NCBI RefSeq assembly: GCF_028609865.1
Contig: NZ_CP063194.1
Coordinates: forward strand, 1,612,001-1,676,000
Reading direction: 5' to 3'
Origin: Corynebacterium jeddahense
Lineage (GTDB): Bacteria > Actinomycetota > Actinomycetes > Mycobacteriales > Mycobacteriaceae
DNA length: 64,000 nucleotides
Positions within the stretch are counted from its first letter, which is position 1, and the number at the start of each line of letters is the position of its first letter. The notes under the pieces are model-generated. The model was given only the letters and a program-made list of their open reading frames with translations, did no database searches and had not been told where the DNA came from. A program made the position numbers and the translations under genes. Below are positions 18,355-27,407 of this stretch, one piece after another.

Positions 18355-18360
18355 ATTCTA
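18355..18360 (-). promoter_or_regulatory. candidate -10 of pyrH
   Basis: TAGAAT on the minus strand, about 45 nt before the pyrH GTG. That would give a leader of roughly 40 nt carrying the ribosome site. No convincing -35 was seen. Confidence 0.4.
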
Positions 18361-18468
18361 CGCTGCGTGGCCGCAAACCCAGATCCGCTGGGGCGCGGGG
18401 TGGTGTCCGGGCTGACAGGATCGCTGCGAAAGGTGGTAGCGGGTGGGGCGGGCACGCGTCGCAACGCA

Positions 18469-18495
18469 AAAGCCCCGGTACAAGACCGAGGCTTT
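18469..18495 (-). terminator. terminator of rpsB-tsf
   Basis: An 11-bp stem (18469-18479 with 18485-18495, one wobble pair, 5-nt loop) lies 15 bp after the tsf stop. On the minus strand it ends in CTTTTG. Confidence 0.8.
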
Positions 18496-18509
18496 GACGG
18501 CGGGGCGGG

Positions 18510-19328
18510 TTACGCCTGGCCGACCTCGAAGCGGACGAAGTCGGTGACCTCGATGCCGTTCTCGTCAGCGAACTGCTTCACGGTCTTCTTGGAGTCCGCG
18601 AGCGACGGCTGGTCGAGGAGCACGACGTCCTTGAAGAAGCCGCCCATGCGGCCTTCGACGATCTTCTCGATGGCAGCCTCGGGCTTGCCCTCGTTGCGGG
18701 TGATCTCCTCCTGGACCGCGCGCTCCTTCTCGATGACCTCGGCCGGCACGGCGTCCTGGTTGAGGTAGCGGGCCTTCATCGCGGCGATCTGCAGCGCGAC
18801 CTGGTGCGCGGCCTCGGCGTTGTCACCGGTGTAGGCGACGAGCACGCCGACGGCCGGCGGGAGGTCGGCGGCCTTCTGGTGCAGGTAGACCTCGACGTTG
18901 TCGCCCTCGAGGGTTGCGGCGCGGCGCAGCTCCAGCTTCTCGCCGATCTTCGCGGAGAGGCGCTCGAGCACGTCGTGCGCGGCCTCGCCGTTGACGTCGG
19001 CGTTGGCCAGCTCCTCCTGGGAGTTCGCCTTCACGGCCGCGGCGGCCTGGGCGATCTGGTCCGCAACGTCCTTGAACTCCTGGTTCTTGGCCACGAAGTC
19101 GGTCTCGGAGTTGATCTCCACGATCGTGTTGCCGGAGACGGCGACGAGGCCCTCGAGCGCGTTGCGCTCGGCGCGCTTGCCCACGTCCTTCGCGCCCTTG
19201 ATGCGGAGGTTCTCGACGGCCTTCTCGAAGTCGCCGTCGGTCTCCTCGAGCGCCTTCTTGCAGTCGAGCATGCCGGAGCCGGTGGTCTCGCGGAGCTTCT
19301 TGACGTCAGCAGCAGTGTAGTTCGCCAT
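18510..19328 (-). CDS. tsf: translation elongation factor Ts
   Basis: EF-Ts is the nucleotide exchange factor for EF-Tu. The product has 272 residues, with the N-terminal UBA-like domain and the signature [16 protein letters not shown] (about residues 11-26), then T-D-F-V-A-K-N in the core domain. The open frame reaches further upstream, but the ATG at 19328 follows a strong GAGGAGGA ribosome site and begins the conserved M-A-N-Y-T-A-A. It is downstream of rpsB in the usual order. Confidence 0.97.
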   Translation of the reverse strand: MANYTAADVKKLRETTGSGMLDCKKALEETDGDFEKAVENLRIKGAKDVGKRAERNALEGLVAVSGNTIVEINSETDFVAKNQEFKDVADQIAQAAAAVKANSQEELANADVNGEAAHDVLERLSAKIGEKLELRRAATLEGDNVEVYLHQKAADLPPAVGVLVAYTGDNAEAAHQVALQIAAMKARYLNQDAVPAEVIEKERAVQEEITRNEGKPEAAIEKIVEGRMGGFFKDVVLLDQPSLADSKKTVKQFADENGIEVTDFVRFEVGQA

Positions 19329-19467
19329 AGGGGCGATCCTCCTCGTGAATGTGTTGCTAAAAGGGTTCAAACCGTTTCAAGCGTAGCCGACGATGCCTGG
19401 CTCGGCACGATGGCGGGCCACTATGGCGCGGCACGGCGAGGAAACGGGTGAGATACGCGAACACCCC

Positions 19468-19505
19468 GCGCCCGCCGCGACAGCGCCGGATTCACCGGCG
19501 GGCGC
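19468..19505 (-). terminator. GC-rich hairpin between rpsB and tsf
   Basis: GCGCCCGCCG (19468-19477) pairs with CGGCGGGCGC (19496-19505), nested in a wider CACCCCG/CGGGGTG pairing. It has no clear T run, so it may be an attenuator or RNA-stability element between rpsB and tsf rather than a full terminator. Confidence 0.4.
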
Positions 19506-19555
19506 GATCGGGCTACGGGGTGCTCGGGTGGCACGGTGCCGTGTAGGCCGGTGCC

Positions 19556-20503
19556 TTACTCGGCGGACTCGGTGCCGGTTGCCTGGGCGTCAGCCTGGTC
19601 CGCAGCCTGCTCGGCGGCACGGACGGCTGCCGGCTGCTCGACCGCCTCGACCACCTGCGGCGCCGCAGCCTCGGCGGCGACGGCGGCCTTGGCGGCGTCG
19701 GCGGCGGAGACATCCTCGGACACCGCGGCGGCAGCCGCAGCCTCGGAGACCTCGGCCTGGCGCTTCGCGTCGGTGTCACCGGCGGCGCCGCGCGCGGCGG
19801 CGAGCTGGCGCTCCTCGCGCTGCTGCTTGCCGGCCACGACAGCCTCGCCCACGATGTGGGTGAGCAGCTTCACGGCGCCGATGGCGTCGTCGTTGCCCGG
19901 GATCGGGAAGTCGACAACGTCTGGGTCGCAGTTGGTGTCCAGGATGGCCACGACGGGGATGCGCAGCTTCTGAGCCTCGGAGACGGCGATGTGCTCCTTG
20001 TTCGTGTCCACGATCCACAGCGCGGACGGCGCCTTGGTCATGTCCGCGATGCCGCCCAGCACGCGCTCGAGCTTGATGCGCTCGCGGGTGAGCATGAGGA
20101 TTTCCTTCTTGCCGCGGCCCGCGTAGCCGTCCTCGGCTGCATCCATGGCCTGCAGTTCCTTCATGCGACCGATGCGCTTGGACACGGTCTGGAAGTTGGT
20201 GAGCATGCCGCCCAGCCAGCGGTGCGTCACGTACGGCATGCCGACGCGCTGCGCCTCTTCCTGGATCGGTTCCTGGGCCTGCTTCTTCGTGCCCACGAAC
20301 AGGATGGTGCCGCCGTGCGCGACGGTCTCCTTGACAAACTCGTACGCCTCATCGATGTACGTCAGCGTCTGCTGCAGGTCGATGATGTAGATGCCGTTGC
20401 GGTCGGTGAAGATGAAGCGGCGCATCTTCGGGTTCCAGCGACGCGTCTGGTGGCCGAAGTGCACACCGGCGTCGAGGAGTTCACGCATGGTTACAACTGC
20501 CAT
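19556..20503 (-). CDS. rpsB: 30S ribosomal protein S2
   Basis: S2 sits on the back of the 30S subunit. The conserved part is the first 240 or so residues: [19 protein letters not shown] at the start, then F-V-G-T-K-K-Q-A and [13 protein letters not shown]. It is followed by a long low-complexity tail of about 65 residues, almost all Ala, Glu, Val, Asp and Gln, giving 315 in total, longer than most S2 proteins. The ATG at 20503 is set by GAAGGAGA 8 nt upstream. Confidence 0.96.
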   Translation of the reverse strand: MAVVTMRELLDAGVHFGHQTRRWNPKMRRFIFTDRNGIYIIDLQQTLTYIDEAYEFVKETVAHGGTILFVGTKKQAQEPIQEEAQRVGMPYVTHRWLGGMLTNFQTVSKRIGRMKELQAMDAAEDGYAGRGKKEILMLTRERIKLERVLGGIADMTKAPSALWIVDTNKEHIAVSEAQKLRIPVVAILDTNCDPDVVDFPIPGNDDAIGAVKLLTHIVGEAVVAGKQQREERQLAAARGAAGDTDAKRQAEVSEAAAAAAVSEDVSAADAAKAAVAAEAAAPQVVEAVEQPAAVRAAEQAADQADAQATGTESAE

Positions 20504-20551
20504 GGCTTTGTCTCCTTCGGAGAAAGTAGTTCGGTTACTAGAAAGTCTCAC

Positions 20552-20600
20552 GTGCGGGTTTTTATCCCGCACCCTGGCACCGTGCTAGCCCCGCACCCTG
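20552..20600 (-). promoter_or_regulatory. rpsB leader hairpin and direct repeat
   Basis: GTGCGGG (20552-20558) and CCCGCAC (20566-20572) form a 7-bp stem in the rpsB 5' region, and CCCGCACCCTG occurs twice (20566-20576 and 20590-20600). The repeat allows alternative pairings of the kind used for autoregulation of ribosomal protein leaders. This is inference. Confidence 0.3.
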
Positions 20601-20713
20601 TGAGAGGGACCGTCGCTGAGCTGGCATTATCCGGCGCGCGTCGTCAGCCCATACGAGCTGCCCGAGCAACACTACCCGCTCACCCCGCAAAAACCTAATC
20701 TCATCTGCGCGTT

Positions 20714-20752
20714 CTGTGGATAGCCCCGCCCGCGCGCGCGAGTTATCCACAG
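20714..20752. promoter_or_regulatory. inverted pair of DnaA-box-like sequences
   Basis: TTATCCACA (20743-20751) is a perfect consensus DnaA box. The inverted TGTGGATAG (20715-20723) matches 8 of 9. Together they form a 9-bp inverted repeat around a CG-alternating spacer, in the divergent region between rpsB and the M23 gene. DnaA control of either gene is possible but not shown. Confidence 0.45.
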
Positions 20753-20803
20753 CTTCGCGGGCGCGGGGTTCCCTTCCGTCGCCCGGGGTGCTGTAGTGCG
20801 AGC

Positions 20804-21307
20804 ATGTGCGTATCGACGATCCTCCGGCCCCCAGCCGCCCTCACCGCCATCAGCTGCGCTCTTTTTGCGTCCGCCTCCCCCGCACTCGCCTGGGTCGACC
20901 CGGTTGCGGGCACTCGGCAGCCGGCCGGGGTGAGCCGGCCCGCCGAGATCCCGGAGCGAAACTGGCAGCCCGGCCACCGCGGCGTGGACCTCCCGGCGCG
21001 CGCCGGCGGCCCCGTGCTCGCGGCGGGCGACGGCACCGTCGCGTTCGTCGGCGCGGTGGCGGGCACGCCCGTGGTCTCCGTCGACCACCCGGGCGGTATC
21101 CGCACGACGTACCAACCGGTGCGCACCACGCTCGCGGTGGGCGACCGCGTGAGCGAAGGCCAGCCGATCGGCACCCTCGCCCGCGCCTCCGCGGCGTACT
21201 CGGGTGCGCACGACGGCCTGCACTGGGGCGCGCTTGCCGGCAAGGACACCTACATCGACCCGCTGCGGCTGCTCGACCCGCCCCGGATCCGGCTCAAGCC
21301 GGTGTAA
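20804..21307 (+). CDS. secreted M23 (LytM-like) peptidase domain protein, one catalytic His missing
   Basis: A small exported protein of 167 residues. A signal peptide (1-29, ending A-L-A) is followed by one M23/LytM domain. The zinc ligands H58 and D62 are in H-R-G-V-D, and the third ligand H140 is in G-L-H-W-G. The first His of the usual H-x-H is Gly138, so the general base is absent. The protein may be inactive and act as a cell-wall binder or as an amidase activator like EnvC/NlpD, or it may use another residue. The gene is divergent from rpsB, as in other actinobacteria. The signal peptide coding region contains one GCGTATCGACG motif copy. Confidence 0.82.
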   Translation: MCVSTILRPPAALTAISCALFASASPALAWVDPVAGTRQPAGVSRPAEIPERNWQPGHRGVDLPARAGGPVLAAGDGTVAFVGAVAGTPVVSVDHPGGIRTTYQPVRTTLAVGDRVSEGQPIGTLARASAAYSGAHDGLHWGALAGKDTYIDPLRLLDPPRIRLKPV

Positions 21308-21325
21308 CCGGTGTAGCCGGTGTAG
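21299..21325. repeat. three tandem 9-bp repeats at the end of the M23 gene
   Basis: CCGGTGTAA, CCGGTGTAG and CCGGTGTAG lie head to tail across the M23 stop codon and into the 24-bp gap before the convergent xerC stop. This looks like slippage of the stop region. Confidence 0.7.
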
Positions 21326-21331
21326 GCGGCG

Positions 21332-22225
21332 TCAGGCCCGCGGGTGGGCCTGGTCGTACACGCGCTTGAGCCGCTGGGCGGAGACGTGGGTGTAGATCTG
21401 CGTGGTCTGCAGGCTCGTGTGCCCAAGCATTTCCTGAACCACGCGCAGGTCCGCCCCGCCTTCGAGCATGTGCGTGGCGGCGGTATGGCGCAGCGTGTGG
21501 GGGCTGACGTGCTCGACGCCCGTGCGCGCCCCGGCGCGGTCCACGACGCGGCGCACCTGGCGCTGGTCGATGCGCCCGCCCCGCGAGCCGACGAACAGCG
21601 CGTCGGTCTCCCCCGCGAGCTCGGTGCGGCCGCGCTCGAGCCACTCGGCGACCGCCGCCGCGGCCTCGTCCCCGAACGGCACGACGCGCTGCTTGTTGCC
21701 TTTACCGGTGACCCGGGCGAGCCCGCGGGCGAGGTCGACGTCGCCGAGGTTCAGCCCGGTGAGCTCGCCGACGCGCATCCCGGTGGCGTAGAGCAGCTCG
21801 AGCATCGCGCGGTCGCGCAGGTGTTCCGCGGGGTGCGCGTCGTCGGCCGTGTCCGCCTCCACGAGCTCGCCGGCGCGCTCGCCGCGCACGACGTTGGGCA
21901 GCGGGCGGGTCACTTTCGGCGCCTTGAGGCGCGCTGCCACGTCCGCGTCGATGTGGCCCTGCCGGTAGGACCACGTGGAAAACGCCCGCACGGCAGCGGT
22001 GCGGCGGGCAAGCGTCGAGCGGCTCTTGCCCGCCGCGAGGGCGTCGGCAAGCCAGCGGCGCAGGGCGTCGAGGGTGAACTCGCTGTATGTGTCGGCGAAC
22101 CCCGCGAGGGTGGCCAGGTCCGAGACGTAGCCCTTCACCGTGTTCGGGGAGCGCCCGAGGACGAGCTCGGCGTACTCGGCGAAGTCCGCCACCGCCGCCT
22201 GCAGCTGCCCCACTGGTTTACTCAT
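21332..22225 (-). CDS. xerC: tyrosine recombinase XerC
   Basis: XerC acts with XerD at dif to resolve chromosome dimers. The 297-residue product has an N-terminal SAM-like core-binding domain and a C-terminal catalytic domain with all active-site residues: Arg in T-G-M-R-V-G-E-L, Lys in G-K-G-N-K-Q-R, H-T-L-R-H, H in L-G-H-T-S-L, and the nucleophile Tyr in Q-I-Y-T-H-V. The length and its position beside dprA and yifB fit XerC rather than a phage integrase. The ATG at 22225 lies 8 nt after a TAGACT -10 that overlaps the end of dprA, so xerC may also have its own leaderless transcript. Confidence 0.92.
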   Translation of the reverse strand: MSKPVGQLQAAVADFAEYAELVLGRSPNTVKGYVSDLATLAGFADTYSEFTLDALRRWLADALAAGKSRSTLARRTAAVRAFSTWSYRQGHIDADVAARLKAPKVTRPLPNVVRGERAGELVEADTADDAHPAEHLRDRAMLELLYATGMRVGELTGLNLGDVDLARGLARVTGKGNKQRVVPFGDEAAAAVAEWLERGRTELAGETDALFVGSRGGRIDQRQVRRVVDRAGARTGVEHVSPHTLRHTAATHMLEGGADLRVVQEMLGHTSLQTTQIYTHVSAQRLKRVYDQAHPRA

Positions 22226-22233
22226 GCCCCAGG

Positions 22234-22239
22234 AGTCTA
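22234..22239 (-). promoter_or_regulatory. -10 element of leaderless xerC, within the dprA end
   Basis: TAGACT on the minus strand, 8 nt before the xerC ATG; it overlaps the dprA stop. Confidence 0.4.
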
Positions 22240-23445
22240 CCCCTGCGACGCTGCCGCGCTCTCCTCCTCGTCCGGGCGTTCGGCGCGGGACCACAGCCGG
22301 CGCTCCCGCTCGACGAGCCCGCGTCCGGCGAGGTCCATCAAGATGTGCACCGTCAGCCCGATGGTCAGACCAGCGTCCGCGGCGATGTCCTCCGCCTCCC
22401 GGCCGGGGCGGCCGACGGGCGGGAGCGCGTCGTAAATGCGTAACTCGTTTCTGGTGAGCCGCTGCACGTCGCTCGCCGGGAAGAGCGCCTCCATCGCCCC
22501 CTCCGCGTCCACCTGCCCGACGCCGCAGAGCTGCTCGTGGATCTGGTCGGCGTTGAGCACCATCGTCGCCCGGTTATCCTGGATGGCCAGGTTGGCGCCG
22601 AGCGACTCCACATCCGTGATCGGGCCCGGCACGGCCATCGCCGCGCGGTTGAACGTGTTCACCCATTTCAGGGTGTTCAGCGCCCCGGAGCGGAACGCCG
22701 CCTCGACGAGCACGGTGCCCAGCGTGAGCCCCGCGACGAGCCGGTTGCGGGTGAGAAAACGGTGGCGGTCCGGGGTGGTATCCGGCGGGTACTCGCTGAC
22801 AATCGCGCCCCCAGACGCCGCGATTCGGTCGAACATGGCCGCGTTCGAGCGCGGGTACGCCACGCCCGGCCCGCACGCAGCCACCGCCACGGTGGGCGCG
22901 TTGACGTCGAGCGCGGTGAGGTGGGCCACCGTATCGATGCCCACGGCGCCCCCGGAGACGATCGTGTAACGGTACTTCCCCAGCCCCTTGACCAGGTCGC
23001 GCGTGGCCGTGTGGCCGTACTGCGTCGCCTGGCGCGTGCCCACCACGCCGACGGAGTTCGCAAACAACCCGGCCAGGTCCGGGTTGCCGCGCACCCACAG
23101 CGCGTGCGGGGCGATGCCGTCGGGCTGGGGCACGGCGCCGTTGTGCGCCGCCGCCGCAGCGCCGCGGGTGAACGCGAGGTCGATGGCCTCGCGCGGCCAC
23201 CCGGGCGACTCCGGCGTGAGCAGCGTGTAACCGCACTCCGCCGCCCGCTCGAGGTCCTCGGCGGGACGGTCCCAGGTGTAGCGGTTCTCGGTCTGCGCGC
23301 GCAGCCCGCCGATCCACCCGGCGCGGGAGCGCACGCCGTCTGCGATCTCGTCAGCGGTGCGGCCCTCGCGCAGCAGCGCCTGGAGGTGGCGCGACGGCCC
23401 CTCAACGACGCGGCTCAGGTACGCCCAGGATTCCAGTGTGCTCAT
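22237..23445 (-). CDS. dprA: DNA-processing protein DprA (Smf)
   Basis: DprA binds incoming single-stranded DNA during transformation and loads RecA; it is also found in non-competent bacteria. The 402 residues contain the extended Rossmann fold with G-T-R-Q-A-T-Q-Y-G, S-G-G-A-V-G-I-D-T-V-A-H, and a C-terminal winged-helix-like domain (about 320-390). It begins directly after the yifB stop with no gap, so the two are translationally coupled. The yraN-yifB-dprA-xerC order is the common actinobacterial arrangement. Confidence 0.93.
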   Translation of the reverse strand: MSTLESWAYLSRVVEGPSRHLQALLREGRTADEIADGVRSRAGWIGGLRAQTENRYTWDRPAEDLERAAECGYTLLTPESPGWPREAIDLAFTRGAAAAAHNGAVPQPDGIAPHALWVRGNPDLAGLFANSVGVVGTRQATQYGHTATRDLVKGLGKYRYTIVSGGAVGIDTVAHLTALDVNAPTVAVAACGPGVAYPRSNAAMFDRIAASGGAIVSEYPPDTTPDRHRFLTRNRLVAGLTLGTVLVEAAFRSGALNTLKWVNTFNRAAMAVPGPITDVESLGANLAIQDNRATMVLNADQIHEQLCGVGQVDAEGAMEALFPASDVQRLTRNELRIYDALPPVGRPGREAEDIAADAGLTIGLTVHILMDLAGRGLVERERRLWSRAERPDEEESAAASQG

Positions 23446-24987
23446 CTACGCCACCGCCTTCGCGTGCGAGGTCCGCAGCGCCATCGCCCGGTCCACGTGG
23501 TCAATGTCCGGCACGTCCACGCCCTCGAGGTCCGCGAGCGTCCAGGCGAGCTTGAGGCACCGGTCCACCCCGCGCTGCGTGAGCTCCCCCAGCGCGAGCT
23601 CCGTCTCCAAAAACGCCATCGCCGATTCCCGCGCCGGGAAGCAGCGCCGGATGAGGGTGGGGCTGACCCGGCCGTTGACGGACTCCTCGATACCCGCCCG
23701 CGTCCACCTTGCGCTCGCTCGCTCGCGGGCGGCGAGGACTCGCTCGGCGATCGCGCTCGACGGCTCGGCGCCCTCCGCGCTGACGACGGTGGCGTCGCCC
23801 GAGGTGCGCACGACCACGTCGATGCGGTCGCGCAGCGGTCCGGAGACGTTGCGCAGGTGCCGCGCGCGCACCGGGGAGGTGCACACGCACTTACCCCGCT
23901 TGCGCTCGCACGCGCACGGGTTCGCCGCGAGCACAAGCTGGAAATCCGCGGGGTACACGACGTCGCTGCGCAGGCGGCTCAGGCGCACCTCCCGCTTCTC
24001 CAGCGGGATGCGCAGCCCGTCGAGCACGTGGGCCGGGATCTCAGAGGCCTCGTCGAGGAAGAGCACCCCGCGGTGCGCCAGGCTCACCGCCCCCGGCACC
24101 GGGTTCGCGCCCCCGCCGCCGGTGAGCGCCGCGCGCGTGATCGAGGGGTGCGGAGCGACGAACGGCCGCGCCGCCACCGCACCCCCGCCGGAGGTCCCGG
24201 CGGCGGCGTGGATCGCCGTAACCTCCACCATCTCTTCCACCGTCAGCGGCGGCAGGATCGACGGCAGCCGCTCCGCCAGCATCGACTTGCCGCTGCCCGG
24301 CGGGCCGATCATCATCACGTGGTGCCCGCCCGCGGCCGCGACCTCGAGCGCCTCGCGCTCCTCGCTCATCCCCGCGATGTCGCGGAAGTCGGGGACGTCC
24401 GCCTTGCGTATCGACGCCTCCGGAGCCCCCACCCCCTCCAACTCCACCTCGCCGATGCACCAGCGCCACACCTGGGCCAGCGAGTCCGCGACGAGCACCT
24501 CGCGCCGGCCGAGCAGTGCGGCCTCCTCGGCGTTCGCCCGCGGCACCACCACCGTTTTCACGGTGTTCCCTGCGCCGCCCGCGCCATCTGCCGTGCCGAG
24601 CGCGGCGAGGAGCATCGGGAGCACGCCTTCGGCCCGTCGCAACGCACCGTCCAAGGCGAGCTCGCCGAGGAACATCGTGGTCGCGAGCCGCTCGTGCGCC
24701 CGCGGGTCGAGGCTGCCGAGCACCGCGAGCGCGATGGGCAGGTCGAAGTGCGAGCCCGCCTTCGGTAGGTGCGCCGGGGAGAGCGAGACCATGATCTTCG
24801 TCCGCGGCCACGCCAGCGACGAGTTCGCGATCGCGGTGCGGATCCGCTCGCGGGACTCCTTTACCGCGGCGTCGCCGAGGCCCACCATGTGCATGCCCGG
24901 CAGGCCGGCGCCGACGTTGGCCTCCACCGTTACCATCTGCGCGGCGACCCCCTCGACGGTCGCGCTGCGCGTGCTAGCAAGCGCCAT
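23446..24987 (-). CDS. comM: YifB/ComM-family AAA+ Mg-chelatase-like ATPase
   Basis: ComM is a hexameric helicase that promotes branch migration during natural transformation; the corynebacterial role is untested. The 513 residues comprise an N-terminal ChlI-like domain (about 20-150), an AAA+ Mg-chelatase domain with Walker A G-P-P-G-S-G-K-S and Walker B L-F-L-D-E, a Cys-containing C-A-C-E-R-K-R-G-K-C-V-C zinc-like segment, and the C-terminal Mg-chelatase domain. The ATG at 24987 overlaps the end of yraN by 14 nt. One copy of the GCGTATCGACG motif lies between the first two domains. Confidence 0.93.
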   Translation of the reverse strand: MALASTRSATVEGVAAQMVTVEANVGAGLPGMHMVGLGDAAVKESRERIRTAIANSSLAWPRTKIMVSLSPAHLPKAGSHFDLPIALAVLGSLDPRAHERLATTMFLGELALDGALRRAEGVLPMLLAALGTADGAGGAGNTVKTVVVPRANAEEAALLGRREVLVADSLAQVWRWCIGEVELEGVGAPEASIRKADVPDFRDIAGMSEEREALEVAAAGGHHVMMIGPPGSGKSMLAERLPSILPPLTVEEMVEVTAIHAAAGTSGGGAVAARPFVAPHPSITRAALTGGGGANPVPGAVSLAHRGVLFLDEASEIPAHVLDGLRIPLEKREVRLSRLRSDVVYPADFQLVLAANPCACERKRGKCVCTSPVRARHLRNVSGPLRDRIDVVVRTSGDATVVSAEGAEPSSAIAERVLAARERASARWTRAGIEESVNGRVSPTLIRRCFPARESAMAFLETELALGELTQRGVDRCLKLAWTLADLEGVDVPDIDHVDRAMALRTSHAKAVA

Positions 24988-25354
24988 CTTCGACCCCCGG
25001 GAACCTGCGCAGGATGTAATCCTCGCCGTCGAGGACAACCTCGACGACGTCGAAGCGGATCTCGCGCAGACCCGCCGCCGGGTGCTGCTCGAGCCACTGC
25101 GCCGCGCAGCGCCGCATCGTGGTGAGCTTCTTCGTGGTCACCGCCTCGGCCGCGCCGAACGCGGTGCCGCGGCGCGATTTCACCTCGACGAACACGATCG
25201 TGCCGTCTTGGTCCTCCACCACCGCGTCGATCTCGCCCGCCCGCATCCGCGCGCGGTGCGCGAGGAGGGTGTAGCCCTCCTCCTCGTACCACCGGATGGC
25301 GGCCCGTTCCCCTGCCCGGCCCAGCTCGTACTGCGCCGCGTAATCCACCTGCAT
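24974..25354 (-). CDS. UPF0102 (YraN) family nuclease-like protein
   Basis: A 126-residue protein of the UPF0102 family, which has a restriction-endonuclease-like fold and unknown cellular role, usually beside yifB. The core motif residues are visible: G-E-I-D, then V-F-V-E-V-K-S-R. A GTG two codons upstream (25360) overlaps the ribosome site AAGGAG itself, so the ATG at 25354 is chosen, with 5-6 nt spacing. Confidence 0.9.
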   Translation of the reverse strand: MQVDYAAQYELGRAGERAAIRWYEEEGYTLLAHRARMRAGEIDAVVEDQDGTIVFVEVKSRRGTAFGAAEAVTTKKLTTMRRCAAQWLEQHPAAGLREIRFDVVEVVLDGEDYILRRFPGVEDGAC

Positions 25355-25475
25355 TGCCACTCCTTGTCGTCATAGGTTCCAAAATGTTGGGTGCCTATTA
25401 GACGCAAGAAGTGGTAGCGCGGTTCCCTCGGCCGAAAAAATCGCAAAGCGCTGTCGGGGTGGGGTGGGGTGCCGA

Positions 25476-25505
25476 GGGATTGAGGACAAAATTGACCTCA
25501 ATCCC
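25476..25505 (-). terminator. inverted repeat downstream of rnhB-DUF2469
   Basis: GGGATTGAGG (25476-25485) pairs perfectly with CCTCAATCCC (25496-25505) across a 10-nt loop. It lies 50 bp after the DUF2469 stop in the 201-bp gap before yraN. With no T run it could be a terminator or an operator; the rest of the gap shows only a G-rich stretch. Confidence 0.45.
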
Positions 25506-25555
25506 TTTGCCCTACACCCCCTGCTCCTCCCGGCGGCTCGGCCTGGCAGGGCCGA

Positions 25556-25861
25556 CTACTCCGGGAAGGTCAGCTCCGGCTTGTCCAGCTCTTCGATGTT
25601 GACGTCCTTGTACGTGATCACGCGCACGTAGCGCACGAAGCGCACGGCGCGGTACATGTCCCACACCCAGGCGTCGGACATGAGCACCTCGTAGTAGACG
25701 TCGCCGCCCTCGGTGTGCGGGATGAGCTTCACCCCGTTGGCGAGGTAGAAGCGGCGGTCCGTCTCCACGACGTAGGAGAACTGGCTGGCCACGTCGCGGT
25801 ACTCGCGGTACAGGGAGAGCTCGACTTCGGCCTCGTAGTTGTCAAGATCCTCGGCGCTCAT
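25556..25861 (-). CDS. DUF2469 family protein
   Basis: A 101-residue acidic cytosolic protein of unknown function, conserved across actinobacteria next to rnhB. It begins [16 protein letters not shown] and is rich in Tyr, Val and Arg in the middle. Its ATG overlaps the rnhB stop as ATGA (25858-25861), so it is translationally coupled. No catalytic motif is seen. Confidence 0.92.
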   Translation of the reverse strand: MSAEDLDNYEAEVELSLYREYRDVASQFSYVVETDRRFYLANGVKLIPHTEGGDVYYEVLMSDAWVWDMYRAVRFVRYVRVITYKDVNIEELDKPELTFPE

Positions 25862-26538
25862 ACATGACCCCTTGCAGTCGACTCGGTGAGAGACTCGGTG
25901 AGAGACTCGGTATAAAACGTGTCAGCGTCCCTGACGTTCGCATAACTATAACGGTGCTCGGCGCTCGCGCCGTGGCGGCGCACCGCGTCCATGTGCACCT
26001 TCGTGGAATACCCCTTGTGCGCCTCGAGCCCGTACTCCGGGTACGACGCCGCCATCTCGCAGATGAGCCGGTCGCGGCTCACCTTCGCCAGCACGCTCGC
26101 CGCGGCGATGCAGCGCGCGGTGAAGTCCCCGCCGATCACCGGCAGCTGGGGTGCGGGGAGGCCGGGGATGCGGAACGCGTCGACAAGCACGAAGCCCGGG
26201 CGCACCGACAGCCCCGCCACGGCGCGACGCGCGCCATCGAGATTGGCATGCTGGATGCCGCGCCGGTCGATCTCGGCGGCCGGGACGTGCACGACGCTGT
26301 AGGCGGTCGCGGTGGACCGGATGGCGTCGAAAAGCACCTCGCGCCTGCGGGCGGTGAGCTGCTTCGAGTCGGTGAGCCCCTCGAGCTGCGGAAGCGGGCG
26401 GGTGGGCAGGACGCACGCGGCGATGGTGATGGGCCCGAAACACGCGCCGCGACCCGCCTCGTCGACGCCCGCGACGGGGCCGAGGCCCGCCTTGTCCAGC
26501 GCGACTTCGTAGGTGCGCAGTTGTTTCAGGCGGCGCAC
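25858..26538 (-). CDS. rnhB: ribonuclease HII
   Basis: RNase HII cleaves RNA in RNA:DNA hybrids and at single ribonucleotides. The metal-binding acidic residues are in G-V-D-E-A-G-R-G (D-E pair), L-V-D-A-F and V-S-R-D. The frame opens further upstream inside lepB, but the family start and the GTG at 26538, 4 nt after the lepB stop, give 226 residues. The last residues are a repeated E-S-L-T motif encoded by a 12-bp tandem repeat, so the C-terminus is likely variable between strains. Confidence 0.9.
   Translation of the reverse strand: MRRLKQLRTYEVALDKAGLGPVAGVDEAGRGACFGPITIAACVLPTRPLPQLEGLTDSKQLTARRREVLFDAIRSTATAYSVVHVPAAEIDRRGIQHANLDGARRAVAGLSVRPGFVLVDAFRIPGLPAPQLPVIGGDFTARCIAAASVLAKVSRDRLICEMAASYPEYGLEAHKGYSTKVHMDAVRRHGASAEHRYSYANVRDADTFYTESLTESLTESTARGHV
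25880..25912. repeat. 12-bp tandem repeat at the 3' end of rnhB
   Basis: GACTCGGTGAGA is present twice in full (25880-25891, 25892-25903), and a third partial copy follows to 25912. On the coding strand it adds E-S-L-T units to RNase HII without shifting the frame. Confidence 0.85.
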
Positions 26539-26542
26539 TGCC

Positions 26543-27352
26543 CTACTTCTGAATGTCCGGGTCGGCCACGCCCTGCATGCGGTTGAGCGGGAAGACGACG
26601 GCCTCGACCTTGCCGCGGATGTTCTTCTTCGGAATCGTGCCCTCGTACTGGTCACCCATGTGGTAGCGCGAGTCGAGGGAGTTGGTGCGGTTGTCGCCCA
26701 TCATGAAGTAGTTGCCCTCCGGCACCGTCACCGGGCCGAAGTACGGGCCGCCGCACGCGTCCGAGCCGGTCGAGGGATCCACCGGGTAGAAGTTCGGCTG
26801 GAGGATGTAGGACTGGTCAATCGGCTTGCCGTCCACCATGATCGCCGGGTCACCCGCCTGGCACGACACCGTCTGGCCACCCTTCGCGATGATGCGCTTG
26901 ACCAGCGTGTTCTCGTCCTTGGGCACGAGGCCGACCCAGGAACCGGCCTCCTGCAGCCCGCGCACGACCGGGTTGTCGGAGCGGTTGGAGGTAAAGCCCG
27001 TGTTCCACGAATCGGTGCCCGCGAAGACGATGACGTCGCCCGGCTTCGGGTCGGAGAAGTAGTAGCTCACCTTCTCCACGAAGATGCGGTCGCCGGAGCC
27101 GTTCTCACCGTGCAGCGTCGGCTCCATCGACGCGGACGGGATGACGTAGAGCCGGCCGATGAAGGTCTGGATGAGGAACATGATCAGCAGCGTGAGCACG
27201 ACGACGACCGGGATCTCGATGTACCAGGGCATTTCCTTCTTCTCGCCCTGCGCCGCAGCGCCGTCCACCTCGTACACCGGCTCGGCCTGTGCGTACGGGT
27301 TGTGGGGCTGCTGGGCCGGCTGCCCGTTCGCGGGCACGTTCGAATTCGTCAC
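26543..27352 (-). CDS. lepB: signal peptidase I
   Basis: LepB removes signal peptides from exported proteins at the outer face of the membrane. The 269-residue product has a Pro/Gln/Asn-rich cytoplasmic N-terminus, one membrane helix (about 45-65), then the catalytic Ser75 in P-S-A-S-M-E-P and Lys152 in L-V-K-R-I-I-A, the Ser/Lys dyad. The C-terminal [11 protein letters not shown] is box E. A TTG-initiated longer frame exists, but the GTG at 27352 has a TAACGT -10 7 nt upstream and starts the hydrophilic family N-terminus. rnhB follows after 4 nt. Confidence 0.93.
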   Translation of the reverse strand: MTNSNVPANGQPAQQPHNPYAQAEPVYEVDGAAAQGEKKEMPWYIEIPVVVVLTLLIMFLIQTFIGRLYVIPSASMEPTLHGENGSGDRIFVEKVSYYFSDPKPGDVIVFAGTDSWNTGFTSNRSDNPVVRGLQEAGSWVGLVPKDENTLVKRIIAKGGQTVSCQAGDPAIMVDGKPIDQSYILQPNFYPVDPSTGSDACGGPYFGPVTVPEGNYFMMGDNRTNSLDSRYHMGDQYEGTIPKKNIRGKVEAVVFPLNRMQGVADPDIQK

Positions 27353-27359
27353 CCGGGAT

Positions 27360-27365
27360 ACGTTA
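27360..27365 (-). promoter_or_regulatory. -10 element of leaderless lepB
   Basis: TAACGT on the minus strand, 7 nt before the lepB GTG, with no ribosome site. It decides the start. Confidence 0.5.
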
Positions 27366-27407
27366 GCACCACCGCGGCCTGCCACTAGAACGCGACAAAA
27401 CGCGACA

